Of a DNA stretch of 64,000 nucleotides, positions 8,543 to 16,869 are shown piece by piece (the first letter of the stretch is position 1; each line of letters opens with the position of its first letter). The notes below the pieces were generated by a model. It made no database searches, was not told the DNA's origin, and saw only the letters and a program-made list of their open reading frames with translations. This DNA is from Nonomuraea cypriaca (GTDB taxonomy: Bacteria; Actinomycetota; Actinomycetes; Streptosporangiales; Streptosporangiaceae): positions 1-64,000 of the forward strand of contig NZ_JADOGI010000019.1 in assembly GCF_015645445.1 (NCBI RefSeq). The letters are read 5' to 3'. Both the position numbers and the translations under genes were made by a program.

Positions 8543-9216
8543 CGCGGGGTCCTCAGCGTGTAGCCGACGCCGCGTACGGTGTGGATGAGCTGCGGCTCCC
8601 ACTTGTCGATCTTCTTGCGCAGGTAGTAGACGTACGACTCGACGATGCTGGAGTCGCCGTCGAAGTCGTAGCGCCAGACGCTGTCGAGGATCTGTGCCTT
8701 GCTCACCACCCGGCCGGCGTTCGCCAGCAGGTATTCGAGCAGGTTGAACTCGGTGGGCGACAGGTCGACCGGCACCCCCGCCCTGCGCACCTCGTGGGCC
8801 TGCGCGTCCAGCTCCAGGTCGGCGTAGCGCAGGACGTCGTCCTGGGGCTTGGCGCCGCTGCGCCGCAGGATGGCGCGGATGCGCAGCACGACCTCCTCCA
8901 GGCTGAACGGCTTGGCCACGTAATCGTCGGCGCCCAGCGACAGCCCCTGTACGCGGTCCTCGACCCCGTCGCGCGCGGTCAGGAACAGCACGGGAATGCG
9001 CTCACCGAGCCGCCTGGCGACCTCGAATCCGTCGAAGTCCCCCAGCATCACGTCGAGCACCACGATGTCGGGCCTGAACTCCCTGGCGACCGTCACCGCC
9101 TCCGCCCCCGTCTCGGCGGTCCGTACCTCGAACGAGACCAGTCGCAGGGTCTGCGAGAGCAGGGCGCGGATGTTCGGCTCGTCGTCCACGACGAGCACCC
9201 TGGCCGATCTGTCCAT
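8539..9216 (-). CDS. OmpR/PhoB family response regulator
   Basis: Response regulator of 225 residues. The receiver domain has the acidic pair DDE (11-13), the phospho-acceptor Asp at about 55 (IVVLDVMLGD) and the KPFSLEEV lysine region. The C-terminal winged helix contains LSPTEFNLLEYLLANAGRVVSK and ends in HTVRGVGYTLR. It is the first gene of the six-gene operon running down to 3639. It is divergent from the erm leader, with a 90-bp shared region before the leader ORF. Confidence 0.95.
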   Translation of the reverse strand: MDRSARVLVVDDEPNIRALLSQTLRLVSFEVRTAETGAEAVTVAREFRPDIVVLDVMLGDFDGFEVARRLGERIPVLFLTARDGVEDRVQGLSLGADDYVAKPFSLEEVVLRIRAILRRSGAKPQDDVLRYADLELDAQAHEVRRAGVPVDLSPTEFNLLEYLLANAGRVVSKAQILDSVWRYDFDGDSSIVESYVYYLRKKIDKWEPQLIHTVRGVGYTLRTPR

Positions 9217-9268
9217 GGGTAAAGGTGTACCCGAGCCAGCTCAATGCGAGCTCAAAGCGGAAATCGCG

Positions 9269-9298
9269 TTGCCGCGCCGCGAGGCCGCTCCCTACAGT
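9269..9298 (+). promoter_or_regulatory. Candidate erm promoter giving a leaderless leader-peptide transcript
   Basis: TTGCCG (9269-9274) and TACAGT (9293-9298) are separated by 18 bp. The ATG of the short leader ORF is at 9306, 7 nt after the -10, so the predicted start of transcription falls at or next to that ATG. Leaderless transcripts are common in actinomycetes. Confidence 0.5.
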
Positions 9299-9305
9299 GA
9301 CGAGC

Positions 9306-9383
9306 ATGTCATGCATGTTCTGCTGCCAGGTTTTCACGCGCATCCGCCACGGCCGGGCTCTGGCCCGCCCGCGGACGCGATGA
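9306..9383 (+). CDS. Candidate Erm leader peptide (25 residues)
   Basis: Short ORF directly upstream of erm, starting MSCMFCCQVFTRIRHG and ending RPRTR before TGA. The R-I-R at residues 12-14 fits the +x+ motif known to stall macrolide-bound ribosomes, and a second Arg-rich stretch lies at the end. Its last codons overlap the first arm (9371-9378) of a leader hairpin, so a stalled ribosome would change the RNA fold. No strong ribosome binding site precedes it, consistent with leaderless initiation. A competing ORF in another frame begins at 9311. The role is inferred from layout. Confidence 0.5.
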   Translation: MSCMFCCQVFTRIRHGRALARPRTR

Positions 9384-9456
9384 CCTGAGGCGAAGCGTCC
9401 GCGACGCGCGGCCCAGGGCCCTTCGAGACCAGACGATCTCGAGGACCCGGAAGGGC
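9371..9456 (+). promoter_or_regulatory. Translation attenuator hairpins covering the erm ribosome binding site
   Basis: Arm GCGGACGC (9371-9378) pairs perfectly with GCGTCCGC (9395-9402). Downstream, GCCCTTC (9418-9424) pairs perfectly with GAAGGGC (9450-9456), with an inner CGAGA/TCTCG stem (9424-9428 with 9437-9441). The GGAAGGG ribosome binding site of erm (9449-9455) is almost wholly inside the 3' arm. This is the layout of translation attenuation in inducible erm genes: the site is hidden until a ribosome stalls on the leader ORF. Confidence 0.65.
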
Positions 9457-9462
9457 AGTGCT

Positions 9463-10287
9463 GTGGCGCAGAATTTCGCGCACGGAAACTATTCACACAC
9501 CCAGAAGAAGGCCAGGAACGGCGGTGGCGGCCGCACGCCCAGAGATCGGGCGAGGCGCACGTTGTCGCAGAATTTCCTGGTCGACAGGCATGCCGTCGAC
9601 CTCGTGGTGAAGGCCGCCGCGCCGGAAGGGCTCGTGCTCGAGCCCGGCTCCGGCGAAGGCGTGCTCACCTTGGCGCTCGCCGCGGCGGGCGCGCGGGTCG
9701 TCGGCTACGAGATCGATCCACGGCTGGCCGCCCGGCTGGCTTCGCGCACGTCGGGCGATCCGGGGATCGACGTCGTCAGGGGCGACTTCACGGCCGCGCG
9801 GGCCCCGCGCGAGCCGTTCGCCGTCGTGGGGAACATCCCCTACTCCGTCACGTCGAAGATCGTGGACTGGTGCCTGCGGGCGCCGGCCCTGACCTCGGCG
9901 ACGCTGCTGACGCAGCGGGAGTACGCCCGCAAGCGCGCGGGCGACTACGGCCGCTGGAGCCTGGTCACGGTGGAGTCGTGGCCGTGGTTCACCTGGCGGC
10001 TCGGCGACACGATCGGCAGGGACAGCTTCCGGCCGGTCCCCTCCGTCGACTCGGCGATCCTGCGCCTCCAGCGCAGGCCGGAGCCGCTGGTGCGCGGCCG
10101 CCGCTCCTACCAGGAGCTGGTCGAGCTGGGCTTCGGCGGGGTCGGCGGCTCGGTACGGGCCTCGCTGAAGACCCGCTACCAGGGGGTGGACGCCGCGCTG
10201 GAGGCCGCAGGAGTCCCCCGCGACGCCGTCGTGGGGTACGTCCACCCGGACCAGTGGGTCACGTTGTGGGGGCGCCTATGCCCTTGA
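9463..10287 (+). CDS. erm: 23S rRNA (adenine-N6)-methyltransferase, Erm family
   Basis: Adenine N6-methyltransferase of 274 residues, expected to methylate A2058 of 23S rRNA and give macrolide-lincosamide-streptogramin B resistance. Seen: RRTLSQNFLVDRHAVDLVV, the SAM-binding LEPGSGEG (59-66), YEIDPRLAARL, VVRGDFTAA, the catalytic NIPYS (124-128) and LLTQREYARKRAG. The Lys/Arg-rich N-terminal extension with RARRTLSQNFL is usual for actinomycete Erm proteins. KsgA is the other family with these motifs, but the RRTLSQNF start, WPWFTWRLGD and the attenuator favour Erm. The start is GTG at 9463 with GGAAGGG 7 nt upstream. The 3' end overlaps the convergent membrane gene by 29 bp. Confidence 0.9.
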   Translation: MAQNFAHGNYSHTQKKARNGGGGRTPRDRARRTLSQNFLVDRHAVDLVVKAAAPEGLVLEPGSGEGVLTLALAAAGARVVGYEIDPRLAARLASRTSGDPGIDVVRGDFTAARAPREPFAVVGNIPYSVTSKIVDWCLRAPALTSATLLTQREYARKRAGDYGRWSLVTVESWPWFTWRLGDTIGRDSFRPVPSVDSAILRLQRRPEPLVRGRRSYQELVELGFGGVGGSVRASLKTRYQGVDAALEAAGVPRDAVVGYVHPDQWVTLWGRLCP

Positions 10288-11659
10288 CGTGACCGTGGCC
10301 GGAGCCGAGGACCCCCTGGGAGAGGGTCACCGCCGGGGTCGCCGCGACGCGGCGGCCCCACGGCAGGGCCAGCGCCAGGATCGGCAGCAGCACGATCGAC
10401 GCCCGAGACCAGTGCGAGTGCAGGATCCACCAGGTGTCGAAGTCGAACTGCGTCATGTAGAGATAGCCGTACGCCGCCCAGAAGGACGCGCCGATGATGG
10501 CCGGCCAGGCGAATTTGGTGGGCCTGGCGACCAGGAACGGCATGAACCACAGCAGGTACTGGGCGCCGAGCCGGGGCGTCATGATCATGAAGATCAGCAG
10601 GATGGCGGTGGTCATGTCGATCGGGTCTGCGCGCCGCCAGTAGAGCACGGCGGCCACGACACTGACGTAGATCAGGTTCGTGCCGAACGACGCCAGCTCC
10701 GGGCGCAGGGCCCACTGGCCCTCGGTGAACCACGGCGTCCAGCCCCACTCGCCGACGATCGGCCTGATGTCCTGGATGGTGCGGATGACCTCCGGGATCT
10801 GGTTGAGCGCCGTGCCCGCGAAGATCGGCAGCGTGACCAGGAAGAAGAGCGGCACCAGCCCGGTGAGGAACAGGCCCGCGATCCGGGCGCGCAGGTTGGG
10901 CAGAAGCAGCAGCATGCCGGGGATCAGCCAGATCGGCCAGCTCTTCGCGCACAGCGCCAGGCCCATCAGGAGGCCCGCCAGCGCCGCCCGCTTCAGCCCT
11001 GCCCGGTCATCGGGGCCTGGCCGCAGGGCCTGGCCTAGCATGCCGATCAGCTTCGGGATCGAGCCGCGTACGCCGTGGATCGCGAGGCCCTGGCGCGCCT
11101 TCGCGATCACGTCGGTCGTCATGCCTGGCCGCTCCGGCGAGCCCGGTCCGCGGGCGACGACGAACGCGGCCACCCCGAACACGAGCGCGACCGGCTCGAC
11201 CTGGCCATGGACCGAGGCGACCAGCAGGGCCAGTGGGCTGAGTGCGTACTGGAAGGCGCGAAGGGACGCCCTGGGGCCGCCGGCCAGCTTGCCGACCAGT
11301 GGGATCAGCACGATGTCCGCGACCACGGTGACCAGGCGGCCCGCGTATTCCCAGGGGATGCCCAGCCACAGCAGGATGCCGTAGACGTAGGGGATGGTCG
11401 GCAGGAAGTGCCAGCCGCCCTCGCTCGCCAGGACCGGATCCTGACCGCGCAGCACGGCCTCCCCCGCGGGCTTGAAGCTCTCCACGAAGTCCACGGGCTG
11501 CCACGTGTCGATCGCCGACGTGTACATGATCAGCACCCGGACCGCGACGCCGACGACGATGGCGACGACAAGAGGGGGTCGCCAATCACGCCATTGGGCG
11601 ACGATCGCGAGCACGACACCGGCGACGAGGACTATCCCCGTGATGACTGCGTAATCCAT
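10259..11659 (-). CDS. Multi-spanning membrane protein, GT-C/GT87-like glycosyltransferase
   Basis: Protein of 466 residues with at least ten hydrophobic segments. Features fit GT-C mannosyltransferase-like proteins: an early extracytoplasmic loop (SAIDTWQPVDFVESFKPAGEAVLRGQDPV), a PYVYGILLWLGIPWEYAGRL segment, YALSPLALLVASVHGQVEPVAL, and late loops with MTPRLGAQYLLWFMPF. No soluble nucleotide-sugar fold is present, so a polyprenyl-phosphate-sugar donor is likely if it is an enzyme. It stands alone: convergent with erm and divergent from the NarG-like gene. Confidence 0.65.
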   Translation of the reverse strand: MDYAVITGIVLVAGVVLAIVAQWRDWRPPLVVAIVVGVAVRVLIMYTSAIDTWQPVDFVESFKPAGEAVLRGQDPVLASEGGWHFLPTIPYVYGILLWLGIPWEYAGRLVTVVADIVLIPLVGKLAGGPRASLRAFQYALSPLALLVASVHGQVEPVALVFGVAAFVVARGPGSPERPGMTTDVIAKARQGLAIHGVRGSIPKLIGMLGQALRPGPDDRAGLKRAALAGLLMGLALCAKSWPIWLIPGMLLLLPNLRARIAGLFLTGLVPLFFLVTLPIFAGTALNQIPEVIRTIQDIRPIVGEWGWTPWFTEGQWALRPELASFGTNLIYVSVVAAVLYWRRADPIDMTTAILLIFMIMTPRLGAQYLLWFMPFLVARPTKFAWPAIIGASFWAAYGYLYMTQFDFDTWWILHSHWSRASIVLLPILALALPWGRRVAATPAVTLSQGVLGSGHGHVKGIGAPTT

Positions 11660-11776
11660 GGCGGCCCCTAGCCTGCCGTAACACCAAGAGTGCTGCCACC
11701 TGGGCTTGCGATTCTTATCCCCGACATGCCGTCACGTATCGCGATAGAACATCACCGTCTGTGTTGAACTTTTCCC

Positions 11777-13354
11777 ATGGGGGGATCGCAGGTCAACCAG
11801 GCACTGGTCAGGCTCTACTTCGAGGTACGGGACGGGTCGCGCGACCCGGTCGCGGCCTGGGCGAAACTCACAGGAAACTCACAGGAATATCAGCGCTCGC
11901 GAGGTGAGAGGCGGGTCCCGCTCGACGACGGCACGGCCGCCGAGCTGGCCGCGGCGGCGATCGCGCACACGTCCGCGCGGCACGGCGCCGACCGGGTGGC
12001 GGCGCTGGCGACCTCGCCGCTGGCCCGGCTCGTCGGCGGGCTCGGCGGGGCGGTGCTGACCGAGCACCCGTGCGCGCCGGAGCAGGTGCTGGGGCCCAGG
12101 TTCGCGGGTCCGCGGGCGGAGGACTGGGCGCGGGCGGCGTACGTGCTGCTGTGGGGTGAGAACAACCGGCTCGCCCGCACGGCCGGCGCTCCCATGGTGA
12201 TCGCCGGGCGCTACAAGGGGCAGAAGGTCGTCGCGATCGGCACGCATCCGACGCGGCTGTCCGACGAGACGCTGGTCGTGCGGCCTGGCACGGACGGCGC
12301 GCTGGCCATGGCCATGGGGCACGTGCTGCTCAAGGAGTTCTTCCTGGACCGCACGCCGTTCCATGGGCACGCGATGGAGCGCACGGACCTGCCGTTCCTG
12401 GTGCGGCTGCGGGAGCGGGAGGCGGCGTTCGTGCCTGGCGGGCTGGCGGGGCGGGTCTGCGACCGGCTGAGCCTCTACGGCGGCGAGGCGGTGGAGGTGC
12501 TGCTGCCGCGCTTCGACGACGGTCCCGGGGTGCTGCGGCGCGGGGTGCCGGTGCTGCGGGACGGGGACGAGCTGGTGACGACCGTGTTCGACCTGCTGCT
12601 GGCCGTCTACGGGCTGGCCAGGCCCGGGTTGCCCGGCGTGTGGCCTGGGGGTTACGACGATCGGCTGGAGCCGTACACGCCGGCCTGGCAGGAGGCGTGC
12701 ACCGGGGTGGCGGCGTCGCGCACGCTGAAGATCGCGCGGGAGCTGGGCGTGACGGCGGAGAAGACGGGCGGCCGGTGCGTGATCGTGCCGGGCCGGCTGG
12801 AGACGCCGCACGCCGACACGGCCTACCGGGCGATGCTGGCGCTGCTGGTGCTGACCGGGTGCGGCGGCGGGTGGGCGCAGGCGGGCGGGGCGGGGATCCC
12901 GCTGGTGCCGTACCTGTGCCTGCACGCGTGCGGCGAGGACCGGTCGGACGTGGGGGCGCTGAGCTGGGCGCTGGCCGACGGGCTGTTCCACCGGCGGACG
13001 TCGCGTTCCGTACTGCTGGAGGCGGTGCGCGACGGCTGGCCGATGGCGCCCTCGCCGCGCGTGCTGGCCCTGCCGCGGCCGATCTACCCGCTGCCGCCAG
13101 ACGTGGACCTGCTCATCGGTCCCGACGACCACTGCGACCTGTCACCGCCCGACCCCGATCTGGTGGCGCGGGCGATGGACGGGATGGCCGGTCACGCGGC
13201 TCCGGCGGAGCCGCGTGACGGGCGGGAGGGCGGCCGGATGCGGCTGCTGGTCGACCACGCCTGGATGCGCGAGTACGGCGAGGCGCTGCCCGTCTACCGC
13301 CCGCCCGGCCTCGGCATCCCGCTCAAGCCGACCCAGCTGGTGAGGGTCACGTGA
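11777..13354 (+). CDS. Truncated and divergent NarG-like molybdopterin oxidoreductase
   Basis: Protein of 525 residues that follows the central part of respiratory nitrate reductase alpha (about 1,200 residues). Matching stretches are SRDPVAAW (21-28), ADRVAAL, RYKGQKVVAIGTHP, VRPGTDGALAMAMGHVLLKEF (from about 168), and AEKTGGRCVIVPG followed by a GCGGGWAQAGG segment. The N-terminal FS0 cysteine motif and the C-terminal cofactor domain are absent. At the place of the NarG YCDLPPASPQTWG molybdenum-ligand loop it has TEHPCAPEQVLG, so the Asp ligand appears replaced (Glu96 by my alignment). No narHJI genes are nearby. An electron-transfer role is doubtful; a repurposed or decaying paralog is possible. 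Confidence 0.7.
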   Translation: MGGSQVNQALVRLYFEVRDGSRDPVAAWAKLTGNSQEYQRSRGERRVPLDDGTAAELAAAAIAHTSARHGADRVAALATSPLARLVGGLGGAVLTEHPCAPEQVLGPRFAGPRAEDWARAAYVLLWGENNRLARTAGAPMVIAGRYKGQKVVAIGTHPTRLSDETLVVRPGTDGALAMAMGHVLLKEFFLDRTPFHGHAMERTDLPFLVRLREREAAFVPGGLAGRVCDRLSLYGGEAVEVLLPRFDDGPGVLRRGVPVLRDGDELVTTVFDLLLAVYGLARPGLPGVWPGGYDDRLEPYTPAWQEACTGVAASRTLKIARELGVTAEKTGGRCVIVPGRLETPHADTAYRAMLALLVLTGCGGGWAQAGGAGIPLVPYLCLHACGEDRSDVGALSWALADGLFHRRTSRSVLLEAVRDGWPMAPSPRVLALPRPIYPLPPDVDLLIGPDDHCDLSPPDPDLVARAMDGMAGHAAPAEPRDGREGGRMRLLVDHAWMREYGEALPVYRPPGLGIPLKPTQLVRVT

Positions 13355-15146
13355 GCCCGTCGAGGTACGCCCGATGGCTCCTGGCGAACTGCAACCCGTT
13401 GTACCTGTCCCAGTTGATCGACCAGCTCATCAACCCGCGCAGGTTCGGATAGACCCCGCGCGGCCGGTACGTCCCGCAGCCGGCCCCCTTGGCCAGGCAG
13501 TCGAACGCCTTCTGCACCTCCGCCACGGTCGTGAACCCGTTGCCCGCGTTCGGCGAGGCGGGCAGGCCGATGGCGACCTGCTCCTGGCGCAGCGGCGGGA
13601 ACACGTTCGCCGCGTTGCCCATGATCGGGAAGCCGGCCAGCAGCATGTCCGTCATGGCCACGTGGAAGTCGTGCCCGCCCATCGTGTGGTACTGGGCGTC
13701 CAGGCCCATGATCGGGCCCGAGTTGTAGTCCTGCACGTGGAGCAGGGTCAGGTCGTCGCGCATGGCGTGGATGACGGGCAGGTAGGAGGCGCTCCTGTTG
13801 TCGGCCGCGCCGTTCGGTCCCGGGCCGTAGAACTGGTGGCCGAGCTGGACGAAGAACGTCTCAGGAGCCATGGTGAGCACGAATCCCGCTCCGTAGCGGC
13901 TCTTGAGCGTCTTCAGCGCCGAGATCAGGTTGACGATGACCGGGGTGGTCGGGGCGGCGAGGTTGGTGTCGCCCGGGTTGAGGTAGAGCGAGTGGCCCTC
14001 GAAGTCGATGTCGAGGCCGTCGAGGCCGTACCTGTCGATGATGGCGGACACCGAGCGTACGAACGTGTCGCGCGCGGCCGCGGTCGTGAGCTGCACCTGG
14101 CCGTTCTGGCCGCCGATCGAGATGAGCACCTTCTTGCCCTGCGCCTGCTTGGCTCCGATGGCGGCGATGAAGTCCGCCTCGGGTTCGACGTTCGGGCACT
14201 CGGCGGCCGGGCACTGGCTGAACCTGATGTCGCCCGAGGTGACCGAGGTGGGTTCGCCGAAGGCGAGGTTGATGACGTCCCATTCGCTGGGCACATCACT
14301 CATCCTGATATATCCGGATCCGTTGGCGAATGACGCGTGCAGGTAGCCGACCATCACCCGCTTCGGCAACCCACCGCCCGAGCCGCCGCCCGCCGTCGTG
14401 GTGCCGCTCGCCTCGGCGGTGTAGGGCGAGCAGTTGCCCGCGGCGTCGCAGGCCCGGACCCTGAACCGGTACGTGGTGGACGCGCTCAGCCCGGTCGCCT
14501 GGTGGCTCGTGCCGGTGACGGCGACCGGGGCGCCGCCGTCGCGCGAGACCTCGTAGCGGGCGACCCCGACGTTGTCCGTGGCGGCGGACCAGTTCGCGGT
14601 GAGGCTGGAGCCGGTGACCCCGCCGACGGCCAGGTTGCCCGGGACGGTCGGCGCCTGGGTGTCCGGCGTGCCGCCTGGCCCGTCGAGCACCACGTCGTCG
14701 GCCAGGTAGGCGCTCTGGCCGTACCAGCCGTTGACGTACACGGTCACGGAGGTGGCCGACGCGCCCGTGGTGAAGGAGGTGCGCAGTTGGCCCCACTGGC
14801 CGCCCGGCGCGCCCCAGGTGCTGGCCTCGACGCCCGTGCCGGTGGCGCCCAGGAACACGTACGTGCCCTGCACCCAGGCCGACAGCTGGTAGGTGGTGCC
14901 AGGCCGGACGTTGACGGTCTGCTGGCACCTGGCGTGGTCGTTGCCCTGCGGGGTGGCCCGCAGCGCCTGGGTGCCGCCGTGCGCGGGGGACGGCACGGCC
15001 TGCGCCCCCGACGTCGCGGAGCACGTCCAGCCGCTCAGTCCGGCCTCGAAGCCGGGGTTGGCCAGGATGTTCGCGGCGGCGGCCGGGGTGGCGTGGAGGG
15101 CGATCAGTCCCGAGACGAGCAAGACCGCCGGTCCTCGGAGTTTCAT
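13347..15146 (-). CDS. Secreted GH18 chitinase: CBM, one FnIII, GH18
   Basis: Exported chitinase of about 599 residues. A signal peptide ends near residue 25 (TPAAAA). Residues about 27-160 are a jelly-roll carbohydrate-binding module (ANILANPGFEAGLSGWTC, CenC-like CBM4/9/16/22 type). About 168-255 is an FnIII domain, then a Gly/Ser linker, then the GH18 barrel (about 265-598). The catalytic motif is DGLDIDFE (376-383) with Glu383 as acid. The ATG at 15146 has GGAGGAACC just upstream, better than the earlier ATG. It is last of three chitinase genes, 52 bp after the previous one, and overlaps the NarG-like gene end by 8 bp. Confidence 0.93.
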   Translation of the reverse strand: MKLRGPAVLLVSGLIALHATPAAAANILANPGFEAGLSGWTCSATSGAQAVPSPAHGGTQALRATPQGNDHARCQQTVNVRPGTTYQLSAWVQGTYVFLGATGTGVEASTWGAPGGQWGQLRTSFTTGASATSVTVYVNGWYGQSAYLADDVVLDGPGGTPDTQAPTVPGNLAVGGVTGSSLTANWSAATDNVGVARYEVSRDGGAPVAVTGTSHQATGLSASTTYRFRVRACDAAGNCSPYTAEASGTTTAGGGSGGGLPKRVMVGYLHASFANGSGYIRMSDVPSEWDVINLAFGEPTSVTSGDIRFSQCPAAECPNVEPEADFIAAIGAKQAQGKKVLISIGGQNGQVQLTTAAARDTFVRSVSAIIDRYGLDGLDIDFEGHSLYLNPGDTNLAAPTTPVIVNLISALKTLKSRYGAGFVLTMAPETFFVQLGHQFYGPGPNGAADNRSASYLPVIHAMRDDLTLLHVQDYNSGPIMGLDAQYHTMGGHDFHVAMTDMLLAGFPIMGNAANVFPPLRQEQVAIGLPASPNAGNGFTTVAEVQKAFDCLAKGAGCGTYRPRGVYPNLRGLMSWSINWDRYNGLQFARSHRAYLDGLT

Positions 15147-15161
15147 GGGGGGTTCCTCCAT

Positions 15162-15190
15162 GCGGCCCGCCCCGGCGAGGGACGGGCCGC
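15162..15190 (-). other. Intercistronic hairpin between chitinase genes
   Basis: Arms 15162-15169 (GCGGCCCG) and 15183-15190 (CGGGCCGC) pair perfectly with a 13-nt loop. It lies in the 52-bp gap between the second and third chitinase genes, and just before the ribosome binding site of the third. It could reduce expression of the last gene or protect the upstream mRNA end. Confidence 0.6.
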
Positions 15191-15198
15191 TCAGCGGG

Positions 15199-16869
15199 TC
15201 AGAAGCCGGCGGTGGTCCTGGTGAACTCCCAGTCGGCCTGGGCGATGCCGCTGCAGTTCGAGGTCACGCCGCCGCCCGGGCAGGGGCGGTCACGGTTGAC
15301 GGCCCAGTACGCGAGCCTGGTCAGGCCGTGGGAGTTGGCCCAGTCACGGATCTGCGTCCAGGTGGCCGGGGAGGTCAGCTCCTGCTGGTCGGACAGGCCG
15401 TTCATGCCCGAGATGCCCATGTGCGCGTACGCCTGGGCGTCGGTCCAGCCGTACGCGTTCTTGAGTGCGTTCTTCAGTCCCTCGGAGGCGTTGACCGTGT
15501 CCTGGTACATGTTCGAGCCGCCGAAGTCGAACGGCATGATCGTGAAGTTGTCGATCGGCACGGCCAGCGCCTTGGCCTGGTTGATGAGCCGGATGCCGTG
15601 CGCGTTCGGGCCCGTCCTGGAGGTGCCGAAGGTGACGACGACCTTGACGTTCGGGTTGTTCTGCTTGACGATCTTGAGGCCGTTCAGAATGCGGTCCTGG
15701 ACGGTGTAGTTCTCGAACTCGTCGGTGTTCTCGATGTCGAAGTCCACGACGGCGGGGCCGACGGCGTTGATCACCTGCTGCACCGCGCCCGCGAACGCCT
15801 GCGGCGTCGAGCAGTTGGGGCCGAGCTTGTTGCCGGACCAGCCGCCGAAGGAGATCTGGACGCTGCCGCCCTTGGACTTGATCGTGTTGATCGCCTGCTG
15901 GTCGGCGCCGCCGGTCAGCGGGCGCTGCCCGTCCCACGCCGGGTTGCAGCCGCCGCTGGCCAGGATGAACGCCATCGTGAACGACCTGACGCCGGTCGCG
16001 TCCATCACCGTGCCCGGGTTGGGCGGGTTGCCCCAGCCCATGTAGAGGTAGGGGGCGCCGGGCATCTTGGTGGGGTTGCTGCAGCCCGTCGTGGTGGCGG
16101 TGGCGTCCCGTCCCGCCGACTCCCCCGCCGAGTTGTACGCCCGCACCGTGTACGTGTGCGTCGTGCACGCGCCGAGCCCGGAGATCGTCGCGCTGGTCCC
16201 GGTGACCTGGGCGCGCTGGGCCGAGCCCTCGTACACGCGGTAGCCGGTCACGGTGCCGGACGAGGCGCCCCAGCTGAGCGCGATGCTGGAGCCGGTGGCC
16301 GAGGTGCTGACGGTGCCCGGCTGTCCGGGGGCGCCGGTGCCGCCCGAGGTGGTGGCCGTGACGGAGTTGCTGACGCCGGACAGGTTCCCCGCGGCGTCGC
16401 GGGCCCTGACGGTGTAGGTGTAGCCGGTCGAGGCGGCGCGTCCGGTGTCGGTGTAGGAGGTCCCTGTCACCGTGGTGACCAGCGTGCCGCCGCGGTAGAC
16501 GTTGTAGCCGGTGACGCCCACGTTGTCGGTGGAGGCGTTCCAGGCCAGCGCGACGCTGCTGGAGGTGACGCCGGTCGAGCGCAGGTTGCCGGGCACGCTG
16601 GGCGCCGCGGTGTCACCGCCGCCGCCCGTGCCGGCCTTCCAGAGCGCGGGCACGTTCGACGGCTCCCAGCCGGGCTGGGAGGTGTGAGCCTGCAGGCACA
16701 CGTAGTCGACGCCGTTGTAGGTGACGACCGCGCCGGTGGCGTACGCCGTCCACGGCGCCCACGCGGCGGCCATCATCTGGACCTCGGCGTGGGCCGCGGG
16801 CGCGGCGGTGACGATCCCGGTCCCGCTCAGCGCGAGGACCACTCCGGTCAATAAGGCGGTGAGTCTCAT
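15199..16869 (-). CDS. Secreted GH18 chitinase: CBM5/12, two FnIII, GH18
   Basis: Exported chitinase of 556 residues. Signal peptide ends near AHAE (about 28). Residues about 36-78 form a small chitin-binding CBM5/12 module (WAPWTAYATGAVVTYNGVDY, then WEPSNVPALW). Two FnIII domains follow (about 88-175 and 180-262), then a GH18 catalytic domain (about 270-550). The active site reads VVDFDIE, with Glu380 as the probable acid, and fits the actinomycete ChiC/ChiD-type subgroup. The ATG at 16869 overlaps the stop of the upstream chitinase by 4 bp, so translation is coupled. Confidence 0.94.
   Translation of the reverse strand: MRLTALLTGVVLALSGTGIVTAAPAAHAEVQMMAAAWAPWTAYATGAVVTYNGVDYVCLQAHTSQPGWEPSNVPALWKAGTGGGGDTAAPSVPGNLRSTGVTSSSVALAWNASTDNVGVTGYNVYRGGTLVTTVTGTSYTDTGRAASTGYTYTVRARDAAGNLSGVSNSVTATTSGGTGAPGQPGTVSTSATGSSIALSWGASSGTVTGYRVYEGSAQRAQVTGTSATISGLGACTTHTYTVRAYNSAGESAGRDATATTTGCSNPTKMPGAPYLYMGWGNPPNPGTVMDATGVRSFTMAFILASGGCNPAWDGQRPLTGGADQQAINTIKSKGGSVQISFGGWSGNKLGPNCSTPQAFAGAVQQVINAVGPAVVDFDIENTDEFENYTVQDRILNGLKIVKQNNPNVKVVVTFGTSRTGPNAHGIRLINQAKALAVPIDNFTIMPFDFGGSNMYQDTVNASEGLKNALKNAYGWTDAQAYAHMGISGMNGLSDQQELTSPATWTQIRDWANSHGLTRLAYWAVNRDRPCPGGGVTSNCSGIAQADWEFTRTTAGF

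Noticed and set aside
8996-9388. Plus-strand open frame of 130 codons running into the erm leader region
   Set aside because: Most of it is the antisense shadow of the response regulator gene; only its last 26 codons lie in the leader, where the 9306 ORF fits the hairpin layout better.
9463-10287. KsgA (16S rRNA dimethyladenosine transferase) instead of Erm
   Set aside because: The basic extension with RARRTLSQNFL, the NIPYS context and the RBS-masking leader favour Erm; KsgA genes are not regulated this way.
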